Source: Opitutaceae bacterium
GTDB taxonomy: Bacteria; Verrucomicrobiota; Verrucomicrobiia; Opitutales; Opitutaceae
Reading direction: 5' to 3'
Assembly: GCA_024233285.1 (NCBI GenBank)
Contig: JACKPU010000002.1
Span: 372,001 to 436,000 of the forward strand
DNA length: 64,000 bases
The translations under genes were made by a program, and so were the position numbers. This document shows positions 53,019 through 63,002 of the stretch, piece after piece. Each line of letters starts with the position of its first letter. The first letter of the stretch is position 1. The notes under the pieces were generated by a model. The model was given only the letters and a program-made list of their open reading frames with translations, ran no database searches and was not told the origin of the DNA.

Positions 53019-55811
53019 CTAGCTTGCGGCGACGCTGCTTTCCTCGGGCTGGATGATGGCCGTGAGGACTTCGCGCAGTTCGAGCAGGCGGTCGTTGTCG
53101 GCGGGGTTCGCGGGGTCGGAGCTCTCGATGTAGAACGTGTCGATGGCGATGCCGCGTTCGGTGCCGATGCGAGCAAAGGTGATGTCGAAGCCCTGCTTCG
53201 AAATGGTCTTGGCGAGACGGAAGAGCAGGCCGATCTGGTCGCGCGCCTGGATTTCCACGATCGTGCGATCCATCGTCAGCTCGTGGTAAACCTCGACGCT
53301 CGGCGGAAACGACGTGTGCGGGCCGTTGTTGGGATTGAGCGTGAAGCGACTGACGTGCTTCTTGGCCTCGGCGACAATTTGCGGGTAGAGGTCCTTGTCG
53401 GCCAGCAGCGCGGTCTCGATGGTCTTTTCAAAGACCGCCTGGGCGTTGGCGTTTTGCACGACGCCTCGGCCGGGTTCGACCACGTAAAACGTGTCGATGG
53501 CGATGTGGTCCGAGCGCGAATTGACCTTCGCACTGAGAATGGAAAGTCCCGCGACGTTGAAGGCGCCGGCGAGCTTGTAGAACAGCCCGGCGCGATCCCA
53601 CGTGACGACGTGCACGATGGTGTAGGAGCGGTTGAGATCATCCTGCCACTCGATGACCGGGCGCAGCGAGCCGACGGATTCGGCGGTGGCGATGGTCTTG
53701 AGCAGACGGTGCACCATCTGGATGTGCAGCGCGATTTCGTCGGTCTCGGTGTGGATCGAGTAGCGCTCGGGCAGCAGCCCGAAATGGGCGATGATTTCGT
53801 CCGGACTGATGCCGGGGATTTTGCGGGCGATGAGTTCCTGCTGCGTCATTTTTATGCGTTCCTGATAACGGGCCTGGACGGCGTCGCCAAGCTTCAGGCG
53901 TTCCAGGGTCCGGCGATAAAGGCTGGTGTGGAGTGAGTCCTTGTAACTGTTCCAAAGCGAAGCGGCGGTGCCGCGCGCGTCGCAGAACGTGTGGACATAA
54001 AGAAAGCGTAGTTTTTCTGGCTCGGCAACGAGCTCGGCGAAAGCGGCTGCGGTCTGGGGATCATCAACATCACGCTTCTGCCAGAATCGTGCCATGATGA
54101 GATGATTTTTGATAATGTAGGCGACGATTTCTTGGTTCTCGGCGGAGATGGCGAGACGCTTCAAAATCGGTTCCGCGATGCGCACGCCGCTCTCGGCATG
54201 GCCTTGGATGCCGACGGCCTTGCCGATATCGTGCAGCAGGAGAATGAGATACAAAAGCGGCGGATCGTTGGTCTCGTGGAGCGCCTCGCGGTATTTGAGG
54301 GTGATGGGCTCGGCCTCGGAGAACACGCGATCGAGTTCGCGGATGGTGTTGAGCGTGTGCACGTCTGCCGTGTAGCGGTGATAATACTCGTGCTGCACGA
54401 GGCAGTTGAGCTCATCGAATTCCGGGATGAATTTGCCGAGCACGCCGAGCTCGTGCATCAGGTTGAGGCTGGGGTAAACGTTGCCGACCTCGCTCAGGAT
54501 GGCCTTGAAGCTCAGGTAGGCGTCCTTCGCGTTGCGCACCTCGTCGGTGATGAGGTGGACGTTTTCGCGAATCAGATTGGTGAGGTGGAAGTTCGGTGTG
54601 CAGCCCAGTTGCTGGCAGTGGCGGAACACGCGGATGAGCCGCACCGGATCCAACGCGAAGATGGTGGAGCGCTCGGCGGCGAGTTCCTGGCCGCGCAGGA
54701 TGAAACCGTCGAGCCGCTTGGTCTTTTGGTAACGCTGCGCGCGGAGGACCTCGCGGAAGGAGATGTTCTCGCCGTCGGGTTGCTCAATGGTCAGGGCCAG
54801 CCGGTTTTCAATCAGCTTGGAGATGCGGTAGATCGCGCGCGCGGCGTGGTAATAATCCTGCATGAACGCCTCGACCCGCTCGAGTTCGTTCTCCTGCGGG
54901 TAGCCGAGGTTTTGGGCGAGGCGCGGCTGGATGCCGAGGTCGAGCAAATCGGTCGGGTGCGTGACCATGAAGTGCAGCTGGTTGCGCGCGCGCAGCAGGA
55001 AGTTGTAGGCGCGATCGAACTCCGTGACATCCTCCTCGCGCAGATAGTTTTGGCTGACGAGTTCGGTCATCGCGGTGATGCCGAGTTTCACTCGCGCCAT
55101 CCACAGGGTGTTCTGGTAATCACGCAGCCCGCCGACGCCGTTTTTGATGTCCGGTTCCTGCAGAAAAACCGTGTGGCCGGCCTTGGCCCGGCGGGAGGCC
55201 TGATCGTTGAGGCGTTGCGCGATGTATTCCATCGGCTTTTCCGTGGTGAAGTAGCTGCGGTAGGCTTGGGCGAAGGTTTCAAACAACGACTTCGATCCGG
55301 AGATGAAACGGGCTTCGAGCAGCGCGGTCTTGGTTTGGATGTCCTTGCGTGCCTCGGCAAAAACCTCCTCCACCGTGCGAGTCGAATGGCCGACCTTCAA
55401 CCCGCAATCCCAGAGCGGGTAGAGGATCTCACTGGTGAGGTGCTCCTGCAGCGGTTTGATGGCGGCCGGCTTCGTCTTGCTCGGGTAAAGAAACATCACG
55501 TCCACGTCGCTGAGCGGGCAGAGTTCGCGCCGGCCGTAACCGCCGAGCGCGATCAACGCCATTGGCGCGGGCAGCGCACCATGCGGATAGCTGGTCACGG
55601 CGGTCCGCATCAGCGCTTGGAGCAATTCATCAATCGTATCGGCGCGCGTCCGGGTCACTTCCAATCCGGAGGCGCCGGCGGCATGACGGGCTTTCGTTTC
55701 CTCGGTGCGCCGCTGCAGAAACGCCTTGCACAAGGCCAGCCGCTCGGCCGGGTTGACGCCCTCGGGCAGCGTCAGCGGGCTGGATGGGAGTGACTGGGGG
55801 GATTCGGCCAT
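53019..55811 (-). CDS. glnD: Bifunctional [protein-PII] uridylyltransferase/removing enzyme
   Basis: The 930-residue protein has the nucleotidyltransferase domain ('LGGYGRRELCPLSDVDVMFL', about 85-110), the central helical region, an HD domain ('LLLHDIGKAVGIQGHAESG', about 515-535) and two C-terminal ACT domains. GlnD uridylylates PII when glutamine is low and removes UMP when it is high, controlling nitrogen assimilation. The HD residues for removal and the G-G...D-x-D transferase residues are all present. It is divergent from valS. Confidence 0.95.
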   Translation of the reverse strand: MAESPQSLPSSPLTLPEGVNPAERLALCKAFLQRRTEETKARHAAGASGLEVTRTRADTIDELLQALMRTAVTSYPHGALPAPMALIALGGYGRRELCPLSDVDVMFLYPSKTKPAAIKPLQEHLTSEILYPLWDCGLKVGHSTRTVEEVFAEARKDIQTKTALLEARFISGSKSLFETFAQAYRSYFTTEKPMEYIAQRLNDQASRRAKAGHTVFLQEPDIKNGVGGLRDYQNTLWMARVKLGITAMTELVSQNYLREEDVTEFDRAYNFLLRARNQLHFMVTHPTDLLDLGIQPRLAQNLGYPQENELERVEAFMQDYYHAARAIYRISKLIENRLALTIEQPDGENISFREVLRAQRYQKTKRLDGFILRGQELAAERSTIFALDPVRLIRVFRHCQQLGCTPNFHLTNLIRENVHLITDEVRNAKDAYLSFKAILSEVGNVYPSLNLMHELGVLGKFIPEFDELNCLVQHEYYHRYTADVHTLNTIRELDRVFSEAEPITLKYREALHETNDPPLLYLILLLHDIGKAVGIQGHAESGVRIAEPILKRLAISAENQEIVAYIIKNHLIMARFWQKRDVDDPQTAAAFAELVAEPEKLRFLYVHTFCDARGTAASLWNSYKDSLHTSLYRRTLERLKLGDAVQARYQERIKMTQQELIARKIPGISPDEIIAHFGLLPERYSIHTETDEIALHIQMVHRLLKTIATAESVGSLRPVIEWQDDLNRSYTIVHVVTWDRAGLFYKLAGAFNVAGLSILSAKVNSRSDHIAIDTFYVVEPGRGVVQNANAQAVFEKTIETALLADKDLYPQIVAEAKKHVSRFTLNPNNGPHTSFPPSVEVYHELTMDRTIVEIQARDQIGLLFRLAKTISKQGFDITFARIGTERGIAIDTFYIESSDPANPADNDRLLELREVLTAIIQPEESSVAAS

Positions 55812-55918
55812 GAATATCCCAACGTGGAAGGATTTTTTGCGCGCGGCGAGGGGATTTAACCACTTGCCAGCCAGTGGTTGCAGGGGTTTTCTGGGCGATT
55901 CTCAATTTTTGTCCGCCC

Positions 55919-58651
55919 ATGTCCGAGATCACCAAGAGCTACGAAGCCCGCGATATTGAAGAAAAGTGGTATGCCGCCTGGCAGTCCGCCGGTGCGTTTG
56001 CGGGCAAAGTGGAACCGGGCAAGGAGCCCTACACGATCGTCATTCCGCCGCCGAATGTGACCGGCGTGCTGACCATGGGCCACGTGCTCAACAACACCCT
56101 GCAGGATGTGCTCATCCGCCGGGCCCGTTTGGAGGGCAAATCGGCGCTTTGGATTCCCGGCACCGATCACGCCGGGATCGCCACGCAGACCGTGGTGGAG
56201 CGTCAGCTGCGCAAGGAGAAGAAGACCCGCCACGATTTCGGCCGCGAAAAGTTCATCGATAAGGTCTGGGAATGGCGCCACGAAAAAGGCGGCATCATCC
56301 TGAAGCAATTGCAGGCGCTCGGCGCGTCATGCGATTGGGACCGCACGCAGTTCACCATGGACGAGGGTTATTCGCGCGCCGTGCTCGGCGTGTTCGTTGA
56401 CCTGTTCAAGAAGGGCTGCATTTACCGCGGCAAACGCATGGTGAATTGGTGCCCGGTTTCGCAAACCGCGCTGTCGGACGAAGAGGTGATCATGAAGCCG
56501 ACCAAGGGTTTCATCTACCAAGTGCGCTACGAGCTCACCGATGCGCCAGGCCAATACATCACCGTCAAGACCACGCGGCCGGAAACGATTCCTGGCGACG
56601 TGGCGATCGCGGTGCATCCCGAGGACCCGCGCTACACCAATCTGATCGGCAAGACCGTGCGCCGGCCGCTCGGGCCCGCCGCCGAGATCCCGATCATCGC
56701 CGACCCGGCGGTGGACAAGGAATTCGGCTCCGGTGCGCTCAAGATCACACCGGCGCATGACAAGGTGGACTTTGAAATCGGCCAGCGCCACAACCTGCCG
56801 CCGATCGATGTGCTCACGGCCGATGGCACGTTGAATGAACTCGCCGGACCGGAACTCGCCGGGATGGAGCGCTTCGCCGGTCGCAAAAAAGCCGCGGAGT
56901 TGCTCAAGGAAAGCGGCGCGCTAATCGAAGCCGAGGCCTACGAAAACAACGTGGGCTATTCCGAGCGCGCCGATGTGCCGATCGAACCGCGCCTGACCTG
57001 GCAATGGTGGCTCAAGTATCCGCGCGTCGAGGAAGCCAAGGCGGCGGTGCGCGACGGGCACATCAAGTTCTATCCGGAACGCTGGTCGAAGGTTTATCTG
57101 CACTGGCTGAACAATCTGCAGGACTGGTGCATCAGCCGCCAATTGTGGTGGGGGCATCGCATTCCCGTGTGGTATCGCAAGGGACTCGACATCGAGAAGC
57201 TCACCGAGGCCGAACTGAACGATCCGGAAAAACTGCACGTGTCGCTGGAGGGTCCGGCCGATCCGGAAAACTGGGTGCAGGAGAACGATGTGCTCGACAC
57301 GTGGGCGTCGTCCTGGCTCTGGCCTTTCGCCACGCTCGGCTGGCCCGACGAAGCCAAAATGAAGGCAGCGGGCTTCGATCAGTTTTATCCGACCACGACG
57401 CTCGTGACCGGTCCGGATATCATTTTCTTCTGGGTGGCGCGTATGATCATGGCGGGCCTCGAATTCACGCACGAAGGCGAGCCGTTGGAACGCCGCATTC
57501 CGTTCAAGAACGTTTACTTCACCGGCATCATTCGCGACGCGCAGGGGCGCAAGATGTCGAAGTCGCTCGGCAATTCGCCCGATCCGCTCGACCTCATCGC
57601 CAAATACGGTGCGGACGGCCTGCGCTTCGGCATCATTTCAATCGCGCCGCAAGGGCAGGACATCCGCTTTCAGGAAGACCGCATTGAGAGCGGCAAAAAC
57701 TTCTGCAACAAGCTCTGGAACGCGTGCCGCTTCCGGCAGATGAGCGGGCCGATGGGTGACAACTCTTCGCAGTTCGCGATCATGAAGCGGCTCAAGCTCG
57801 CGCAGTTCGACGCCGACGATCACGCCATCCTTGACCGCTTGCTCAGCACCACACGCGAAGTGGATCGCTGTTTCGCGCAATTCGAATTCAGCGCGGCCGT
57901 GCAGGCGCTCTACGGATTTTTCTGGAATGACTTCTGCGATTGGTATGTGGAAGTCTCCAAGGCCAAGCTGCAGGATGAAGCGACGAAGGAGAACTGTCTG
58001 GCGATCCAAGACCTCGTGCTGCGCCAGACCTTGCTGCTGCTGCATCCTTTCATTCCGTTCATCACCGAGGAACTCTGGCAGCTGCTTGGATATGCCAGCG
58101 AAGGTCGTTTCATCGAGGACAGCCGCATTCAAAACGCTTCGCAGGTTTGCACCGACGGACACTCGCTCGGGCTCCAGCTTGATCAAATCGCCGCGCAGTC
58201 GGTGGAAAAGCTCAAGACCTTCGTTTCACTTGCGCGCACATTAAAGGCCGAACGCGGTTTGGCTTCGCGCCGGGATACGCGCTTCCTGATCAAGGCCGAG
58301 GACGCGCAGTGGGAAGTCGTTTCCGCCAATCTCGCCAAGATCACGCGCATGACCGGTGCCGGGGAAATCGTGCGGCAGGACAACGTGGACGGCGCGCCCG
58401 CGACGGTCACGCCGCTCGGCACGCTCGCGCTGGATCTCGCCGCCAATCTCGATGTGGGCGCGGAGAAGATTCGCTTGGCCAAGGAACTCGAAACGTTGAG
58501 CAAGCACATCGCCGCCACCGACGCGCGATTGAACAACAAGGCCTTTACCGACAAAGCTCCCGCCGCGGTAGTCGAAGGTGCGCGCAAGCAACTCGCCGAA
58601 CAACAGGCCAAGCGTGCCGAAGTCGAGCGCTTGCTCCAAGCGTTGGGTTAA
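55919..58651 (+). CDS. valS: Valyl-tRNA synthetase
   Basis: This 910-residue class Ia synthetase has the HIGH-type motif 'TMGHVLN' near residue 52-58 and 'KMSKS' at 545-549. Its editing domain lies between ('TTRPETIPGDVAIAVHPED'), and a C-terminal coiled-coil arm ends the protein ('KELETLSKHIAATDARLNN'). It charges tRNA-Val and edits threonine. The ATG at 55919 was chosen over an upstream in-frame ATG because 'MSEITKSYEARDIEEKWY' is the natural N-terminus. Confidence 0.97.
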   Translation: MSEITKSYEARDIEEKWYAAWQSAGAFAGKVEPGKEPYTIVIPPPNVTGVLTMGHVLNNTLQDVLIRRARLEGKSALWIPGTDHAGIATQTVVERQLRKEKKTRHDFGREKFIDKVWEWRHEKGGIILKQLQALGASCDWDRTQFTMDEGYSRAVLGVFVDLFKKGCIYRGKRMVNWCPVSQTALSDEEVIMKPTKGFIYQVRYELTDAPGQYITVKTTRPETIPGDVAIAVHPEDPRYTNLIGKTVRRPLGPAAEIPIIADPAVDKEFGSGALKITPAHDKVDFEIGQRHNLPPIDVLTADGTLNELAGPELAGMERFAGRKKAAELLKESGALIEAEAYENNVGYSERADVPIEPRLTWQWWLKYPRVEEAKAAVRDGHIKFYPERWSKVYLHWLNNLQDWCISRQLWWGHRIPVWYRKGLDIEKLTEAELNDPEKLHVSLEGPADPENWVQENDVLDTWASSWLWPFATLGWPDEAKMKAAGFDQFYPTTTLVTGPDIIFFWVARMIMAGLEFTHEGEPLERRIPFKNVYFTGIIRDAQGRKMSKSLGNSPDPLDLIAKYGADGLRFGIISIAPQGQDIRFQEDRIESGKNFCNKLWNACRFRQMSGPMGDNSSQFAIMKRLKLAQFDADDHAILDRLLSTTREVDRCFAQFEFSAAVQALYGFFWNDFCDWYVEVSKAKLQDEATKENCLAIQDLVLRQTLLLLHPFIPFITEELWQLLGYASEGRFIEDSRIQNASQVCTDGHSLGLQLDQIAAQSVEKLKTFVSLARTLKAERGLASRRDTRFLIKAEDAQWEVVSANLAKITRMTGAGEIVRQDNVDGAPATVTPLGTLALDLAANLDVGAEKIRLAKELETLSKHIAATDARLNNKAFTDKAPAAVVEGARKQLAEQQAKRAEVERLLQALG

Positions 58652-58664
58652 GCATAGTGGAGGC

Positions 58665-59222
58665 ATGTCCTCCCGCATCCTTGCCTTCGCCGGCAGCGCC
58701 CGGCGCGATTCGCTCAACCGGAAATTGCTCGCGGTGGCCGTCAAGGCGGTCGAAGCCGCGGGCGGCGCGGTTACGGTGATTGATCTCAACGATTACGCGC
58801 TGCCCTTGTATCACGGCGATCTCGAGGATGAAAATGGCCTGCCAGAAAACGCGCGGCGCATCCTCGCGCTGATGTCGGAGCACCGCGGCCTGCTCATCGC
58901 CTCGCCGGAATACAACTCGCAACTCACACCGTTGCTCAAGAACACGATCGATTGGCTTTCGCGGGCGGACGACGATCCCTTTGAGGGCAAGGTGGCGGCG
59001 GTGGTCGCCGCCTCACCCGGTGCCTTGGGCGGGGCGCGTTCGTTGCAACATGCCCGGCATCTGTTGTTGCATCTGGGCTGTCATGTGGTGCCGGCGCAGT
59101 GCCTGCTGCCCAAGGCCCACGAGGCGTTTAAGGAAGACGGTTCACTGGTGAATGCGCGTAGCCAGAAATCGGTCGAAGCGCTTGCGCGCCAGCTGACGGA
59201 ATTGACCGTCCGACTGGCCTGA
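58665..59222 (+). CDS. NADPH-dependent FMN reductase-family flavoprotein
   Basis: The 185-residue protein has the flavodoxin-like fold of the family: 'AFAGSARRDSLNRKL' binds the FMN phosphate and 'ASPEYNSQLTPLLKNTIDWL' is the second signature. Relatives reduce FMN, quinones, azo dyes or chromate with NAD(P)H. The ATG at 58665 has a purine-rich 'gtggagg' just upstream. It follows valS by 13 bp. Confidence 0.9.
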   Translation: MSSRILAFAGSARRDSLNRKLLAVAVKAVEAAGGAVTVIDLNDYALPLYHGDLEDENGLPENARRILALMSEHRGLLIASPEYNSQLTPLLKNTIDWLSRADDDPFEGKVAAVVAASPGALGGARSLQHARHLLLHLGCHVVPAQCLLPKAHEAFKEDGSLVNARSQKSVEALARQLTELTVRLA

Positions 59223-59271
59223 ATTTTCAGGGCTTGTGCAATCCCGTGGCGGTTGTTGAGTTGGCCCCTTC

Positions 59272-60306
59272 ATGAAGAAAGCGCTCATCACTGGCATCAC
59301 CGGGCAGGACGGTTCTTATCTCGCTGAATTGCTTCTGGCCAAGGGTTACGAAGTGCACGGCGTCATCCGCCGGGCCTCGACCTTCAACACCAGCCGCATT
59401 GACCACCTTTACCGCGATCCGCACGTCAATGGCGTGAAGTTGTTTCTGCATTATGGCGATCTGGCCGACTCGGTGCAGATGGTGAAGCTGCTTTACGATC
59501 TGCAGCCCGACGAGATCTACAACCTTGCCGCGCAGTCGCATGTGCGCGTGTCGTTCGACATTCCGGAATATACCGGCGATGTGACGGGCGTGGGCGCGGT
59601 GCGCATTCTCGAAGCGATTCGCGAGGCCGGTCTGGGCAAGAAGTGCCGGTATTATCAGGCGTCATCCTCCGAGATGTTTGGCAAGGTGCAGGCGGTGCCG
59701 CAGGTCGAGACGACCCCGTTCTGGCCGCGTTCGCCTTACGGTTGCGCCAAGATGTATGCGCACTGGCTGACCGTGAACTACCGCGAAAGTTACAATCTGC
59801 ACGCCTCCAGTGGCATCTTGTTCAATCACGAGAGCCCGCGCCGCGGTGAGACCTTTGTCACGCGTAAGATCACCCGGGCCGCGACCCGCATCAAGATGGG
59901 CCTGCAGGACGCCCTTTACATGGGCAATCTCGATGCCAAGCGCGACTGGGGTTACGCCAAGGAATATGTCGAGATGATGTGGGTCATGCTCCAGCAGGAT
60001 CAACCTGACGACTATGTGGTCGCGACGAACGAAACGCACACGGTGAAGGAGTTCATCGAGGAAACCTTCGGTCTGCTCGACTTGGATTGGGAAAAATACG
60101 TCAAATACGACGCGCGCTACGAACGCCCGGCCGAGGTCGACCTGCTCATCGGTGATCCGGCCAAGGCCAAGCAAAAGCTCGGTTGGGAACCGAAGGTGAA
60201 GTTCAAGGAGCTGGTGAAAATCATGACCGACGCCGATCTCGATCTCGCCAAACGCGAGGCGCAGATCGCCAAGCTCCCGGCGGTCTCGAAGTCACCGTTC
60301 GCATGA
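59272..60306 (+). CDS. gmd: GDP-mannose 4,6-dehydratase
   Basis: This 344-residue extended SDR begins 'KKALITGITGQDGSYLAELL', the NADP-binding and Gmd-specific start, and has 'SSEMFGKVQAVPQVETTPFW', catalytic 'YGCAKMYAHW' and 'ESPRRGETFVTRKIT'. It makes GDP-4-keto-6-deoxy-mannose, the first step to GDP-L-fucose for surface glycans. It overlaps fcl by 4 bp (ATGA). Confidence 0.97.
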   Translation: MKKALITGITGQDGSYLAELLLAKGYEVHGVIRRASTFNTSRIDHLYRDPHVNGVKLFLHYGDLADSVQMVKLLYDLQPDEIYNLAAQSHVRVSFDIPEYTGDVTGVGAVRILEAIREAGLGKKCRYYQASSSEMFGKVQAVPQVETTPFWPRSPYGCAKMYAHWLTVNYRESYNLHASSGILFNHESPRRGETFVTRKITRAATRIKMGLQDALYMGNLDAKRDWGYAKEYVEMMWVMLQQDQPDDYVVATNETHTVKEFIEETFGLLDLDWEKYVKYDARYERPAEVDLLIGDPAKAKQKLGWEPKVKFKELVKIMTDADLDLAKREAQIAKLPAVSKSPFA

Positions 60307-61238
60307 AGCTGTTCATCGCAGGCCACAACGGCATGGTCGGCGGTGCACTCGTGCGTCGCTTCCAAAATGAACCGGGCGTCGAACTCGTGCTGCGCACTCG
60401 GCGGGAACTTGATCTGACCAACCAAGCCGCAGTCGATGCGTTTTACTCGGCAGAGAAGCCGGACACCGTGATCGTGGCTGCGGCGAAGGTCGGCGGCATT
60501 CACGCCAACAACACTTATCCGGCGGACTTCCTCTACGACAATCTCGCGATCGCGGCGAATTGCGTTCACGGCGCGTATCGCGCCGGCGTGCAGCGGCTCC
60601 TCTTTCTCGGCAGCTCCTGTATTTATCCGAAACACGCGCCGCAACCGATGCCGGAGGATTGTCTGCTGACGGGCGCGCTGGAGCCGACGAATGAGGCCTA
60701 CGCCATCGCCAAGATTGCCGGCCTCAAACTCGCGCAATACTACCGCAAGCAGCACGGCGTGCTGTTTCACTCTGCGATGCCGACGAATCTCTACGGTCCG
60801 GGTGATAATTACCATCCGCAGAATTCGCACGTGTTGCCGGCACTCATCCGCCGCTTTCATGAGGCGAAGCAAAGCAGTTTGGCTGAAGTTGTGGCTTGGG
60901 GCACCGGTTCGCCAAAGCGTGAGTTTTTGCACGTGGATGATCTGGCCGATGCGTGCGCTTTTTTACTAGGGCAGGACAATCCGCCGGACTGGATGAATGT
61001 CGGCACCGGCACGGATGTCACCATTCGCGAACTCACCGAACAGGTCGCGGCGGTCACAGGCTTCACGGGCAAGATCGCGTGGGATGCGTCGAAACCCGAC
61101 GGCACGCCGCGCAAGCTCATGGATGTCAGCCGCCTGACCAAGTTGGGCTGGAAAGCGAAGATCGGGTTGAGTGCAGGCTTGGAACGGACATACGCGTCGT
61201 TTCTCGCCGAACAGTCATCCGGTCAGCTTCGCGGATGA
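60303..61238 (+). CDS. fcl: GDP-L-fucose synthase
   Basis: The 311-residue protein begins 'MKLFIAGHNGMVGGALVRRF' and has 'FLGSSCIYPKHAPQPMPE', catalytic 'EAYAIAKIAGLKL', and 'NLYGPGDNYHPQNSHVLPAL', all hallmarks of the epimerase-reductase that completes GDP-L-fucose. Translation is coupled to gmd by the ATGA overlap. No glycosyltransferases follow in this window. Confidence 0.97.
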   Translation: MKLFIAGHNGMVGGALVRRFQNEPGVELVLRTRRELDLTNQAAVDAFYSAEKPDTVIVAAAKVGGIHANNTYPADFLYDNLAIAANCVHGAYRAGVQRLLFLGSSCIYPKHAPQPMPEDCLLTGALEPTNEAYAIAKIAGLKLAQYYRKQHGVLFHSAMPTNLYGPGDNYHPQNSHVLPALIRRFHEAKQSSLAEVVAWGTGSPKREFLHVDDLADACAFLLGQDNPPDWMNVGTGTDVTIRELTEQVAAVTGFTGKIAWDASKPDGTPRKLMDVSRLTKLGWKAKIGLSAGLERTYASFLAEQSSGQLRG

Positions 61239-61336
61239 GCGGGTAGTCTTTGTGGCGTTGACGCATCTTCAGCGGGCCGATTATCTGGGGTGTCACAGGT
61301 CCGCTCTCAACCTTCAAAGGCTCCAAGCCTATTCAT

Positions 61337-61720
61337 ATGGACTCAGAATCTGCACTCCCCGCGCCAACCCCGCCGGTAACCACCAATGAGGATCGCACTG
61401 TCGCTGTTCTCACTTACCTCACGATCATCGGCTTCATCATCGCCATCGTGATTCACGCCAACAAGAAGACCGCACTTGGCGCCTACCACCTCCGGCAAGG
61501 TCTGGGGCTGACCGTAACCGGGTTGGTGCTTTGGGTTGCCGGCATGATCATCGCCTTTGTGCCTGTGCTCAATTTGGTTATGCTGCTGTGGCCTTTTATC
61601 AGCATTGGTCTGTTTATTCTCTGGCTGTTCGGTCTAATCGCCGCGGCCCAAGGGCAGCAGAAGCCCATTCCGTTGTTGGGCGAACACTACCAAAAGTGGT
61701 TTGCCGGCACATTTGCCTGA
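61337..61720 (+). CDS. DUF4870-like membrane protein
   Basis: This 127-residue protein has a short acidic/proline N-terminus, then 'RTVAVLTYLTIIGFIIAIVI', 'GAYHLRQGLGLTVTGLVLWV', and further hydrophobic segments, giving about three or four membrane helices. The 'ayHlrQglgL' pattern matches DUF4870/Tic20-like proteins. Function unknown. A terminator follows. Confidence 0.75.
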   Translation: MDSESALPAPTPPVTTNEDRTVAVLTYLTIIGFIIAIVIHANKKTALGAYHLRQGLGLTVTGLVLWVAGMIIAFVPVLNLVMLLWPFISIGLFILWLFGLIAAAQGQQKPIPLLGEHYQKWFAGTFA

Positions 61721-61739
61721 AACCCGCCTAGAAGTGCCG

Positions 61740-61760
61740 GCCGGCGTTACGCCGGCTTTT
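61740..61760 (+). terminator. Terminator after the DUF4870-like gene
   Basis: The 7-bp stem gccggcg / cgccggc (61740-61746, 61750-61756) with a TTA loop is followed by tttt. It lies 44 bp upstream of prfB. Confidence 0.8.
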
Positions 61761-61803
61761 CCACTTGCGGCGGCCGGTCCGGTGCCAAGTCTGGTCCCTT
61801 ATC

Positions 61804-62950
61804 ATGATCGCACCTGAGACTTTCGACCACGTAGAGAACATCAAGAAGCGCGCCGGCCATTTATGGAGGTTTCTTTGACTGCGAACAAAAGCAGCGGGAA
61901 ATCGAGGCGATGGAAGCGCAGATGGGCGCGCCTGATTTCTGGGACAACAACGACCGCGCCCAAAAGCACATTGCCAAACTCAACGGTTTGAAACGGGCCG
62001 TGAACCCGGTCGTCGCTTTTCGCAAGAAGGTCGACGACCTCGGGGTCTTGCTCGAATTCGCCGAAATGGCGGAAGGGGCCGAGCAGGAGGAATACGAGAA
62101 GGAGCTCGAGACCACGACCAATGCCATGGTGACCGAGCTCGACGCCCTCGAGATCGCATCGTTCCTCACCGGTCAGTTCGACCGCAACAACGCCATTTTC
62201 TCCATCCAGGCCGGCGCCGGCGGCACCGAGTCGAACGACTGGGCCGACATGCTGTTCCGCATGTATAACCGCTGGGCGGAGCGTGCCGGATTCGAGGTCG
62301 AGCTCATGGACGTGCAGGACGGCGAACAGGCCGGCATCAGTCGCGCCACCATGATGATCAAGGGTGAAAACGCCTACGGCTACGCCAAGGCCGAGCGCGG
62401 CGTGCATCGGTTGGTGCGCATCAGTCCCTTCGACGCGAACAAACGCCGCCACACGTCGTTTTGTGCGGTGGACGTGGTCGCCGAAGTGGATGACGACATC
62501 GACATCGACATTCCGGAAAGCGAGATCCGCGTGGATGTTTACCGTTCCTCCGGCAAGGGTGGTCAGGGCGTCAACACGACCGACTCGGCGGTGCGCCTGA
62601 CGCACATTCCGACCGGTCTCGTGGTCGTGTGCCAAAACGAGCGCTCGCAGATCAAGAATCGCGCGGCGGCCTTGAAGGTTTTGAAGGCCCGGCTCTACGA
62701 AAAGCGACTCGATGAACAGCGCAGCGAGATGGAGAAGTTTTATGGCGAAAAGGGCGAGATCGGCTGGGGCAGCCAGATTCGCAGCTACGTCATGCAACCC
62801 TACCAGATGGTGAAGGACCTGCGCACCGGTGCCAGCACGACCGATGTGCAGGAGGTGCTCGATGGTGACATCGACAAATTCATCAACGCCTGGTTGCGCG
62901 CCGGATGTCCGCGGCACCGCAACAAGGACATCCAGATGGACGATGAGTAA
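61804..62950 (+). CDS. prfB: Peptide chain release factor 2, with programmed +1 frameshift
   Basis: Release factor 2 reads UAA and UGA. The gene is in two frames: 61804-61875 (24 codons from ATG) and 61877-62950, joined by a +1 shift at CTT TGA C; the full product is about 381 residues. The second part shows 'SPFDANKRRHTSF' near the anticodon-mimic region and the 'GKGGQGVNTTDSAV' loop with the catalytic GGQ. The in-frame TGA at 61876-61878 stops translation when RF2 is plentiful, giving autoregulation. Without the shift the gene would look like a truncated frame starting at 61910. Confidence 0.96.
61865..61879 (+). promoter_or_regulatory. prfB: prfB frameshift signal
   Basis: GGAGG (61865-61869) acts as an internal Shine-Dalgarno, three bases before the slippery CTT (61873-61875) and the stop TGA followed by C. 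This matches the E. coli signal in all its parts, with TTT in place of TAT in the spacer. Confidence 0.95.
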
Positions 62951-62966
62951 ACGGTCCGCGCCGTTT
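62949..62966 (+). terminator. Possible terminator after prfB
   Basis: A 6-bp perfect stem aaacgg / ccgttt overlaps the prfB stop. There is no proper T run, so the call is weak. Confidence 0.35.
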
Positions 62967-63002
62967 GCTTTGTCCGGCCAATGCGCTAATTAAGCCGCTG
63001 CC

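Noticed and set aside
52886..53176. Extension of the GAF histidine kinase to an upstream start.
   Set aside because: It would overlap the 3' end of glnD by over 150 bp, and the added residues are low-complexity Ser/Pro/Thr/Arg typical of a shadow frame.
54102..55793. A 563-codon open frame antisense to glnD.
   Set aside because: glnD has all its domains; the antisense frame shows none.
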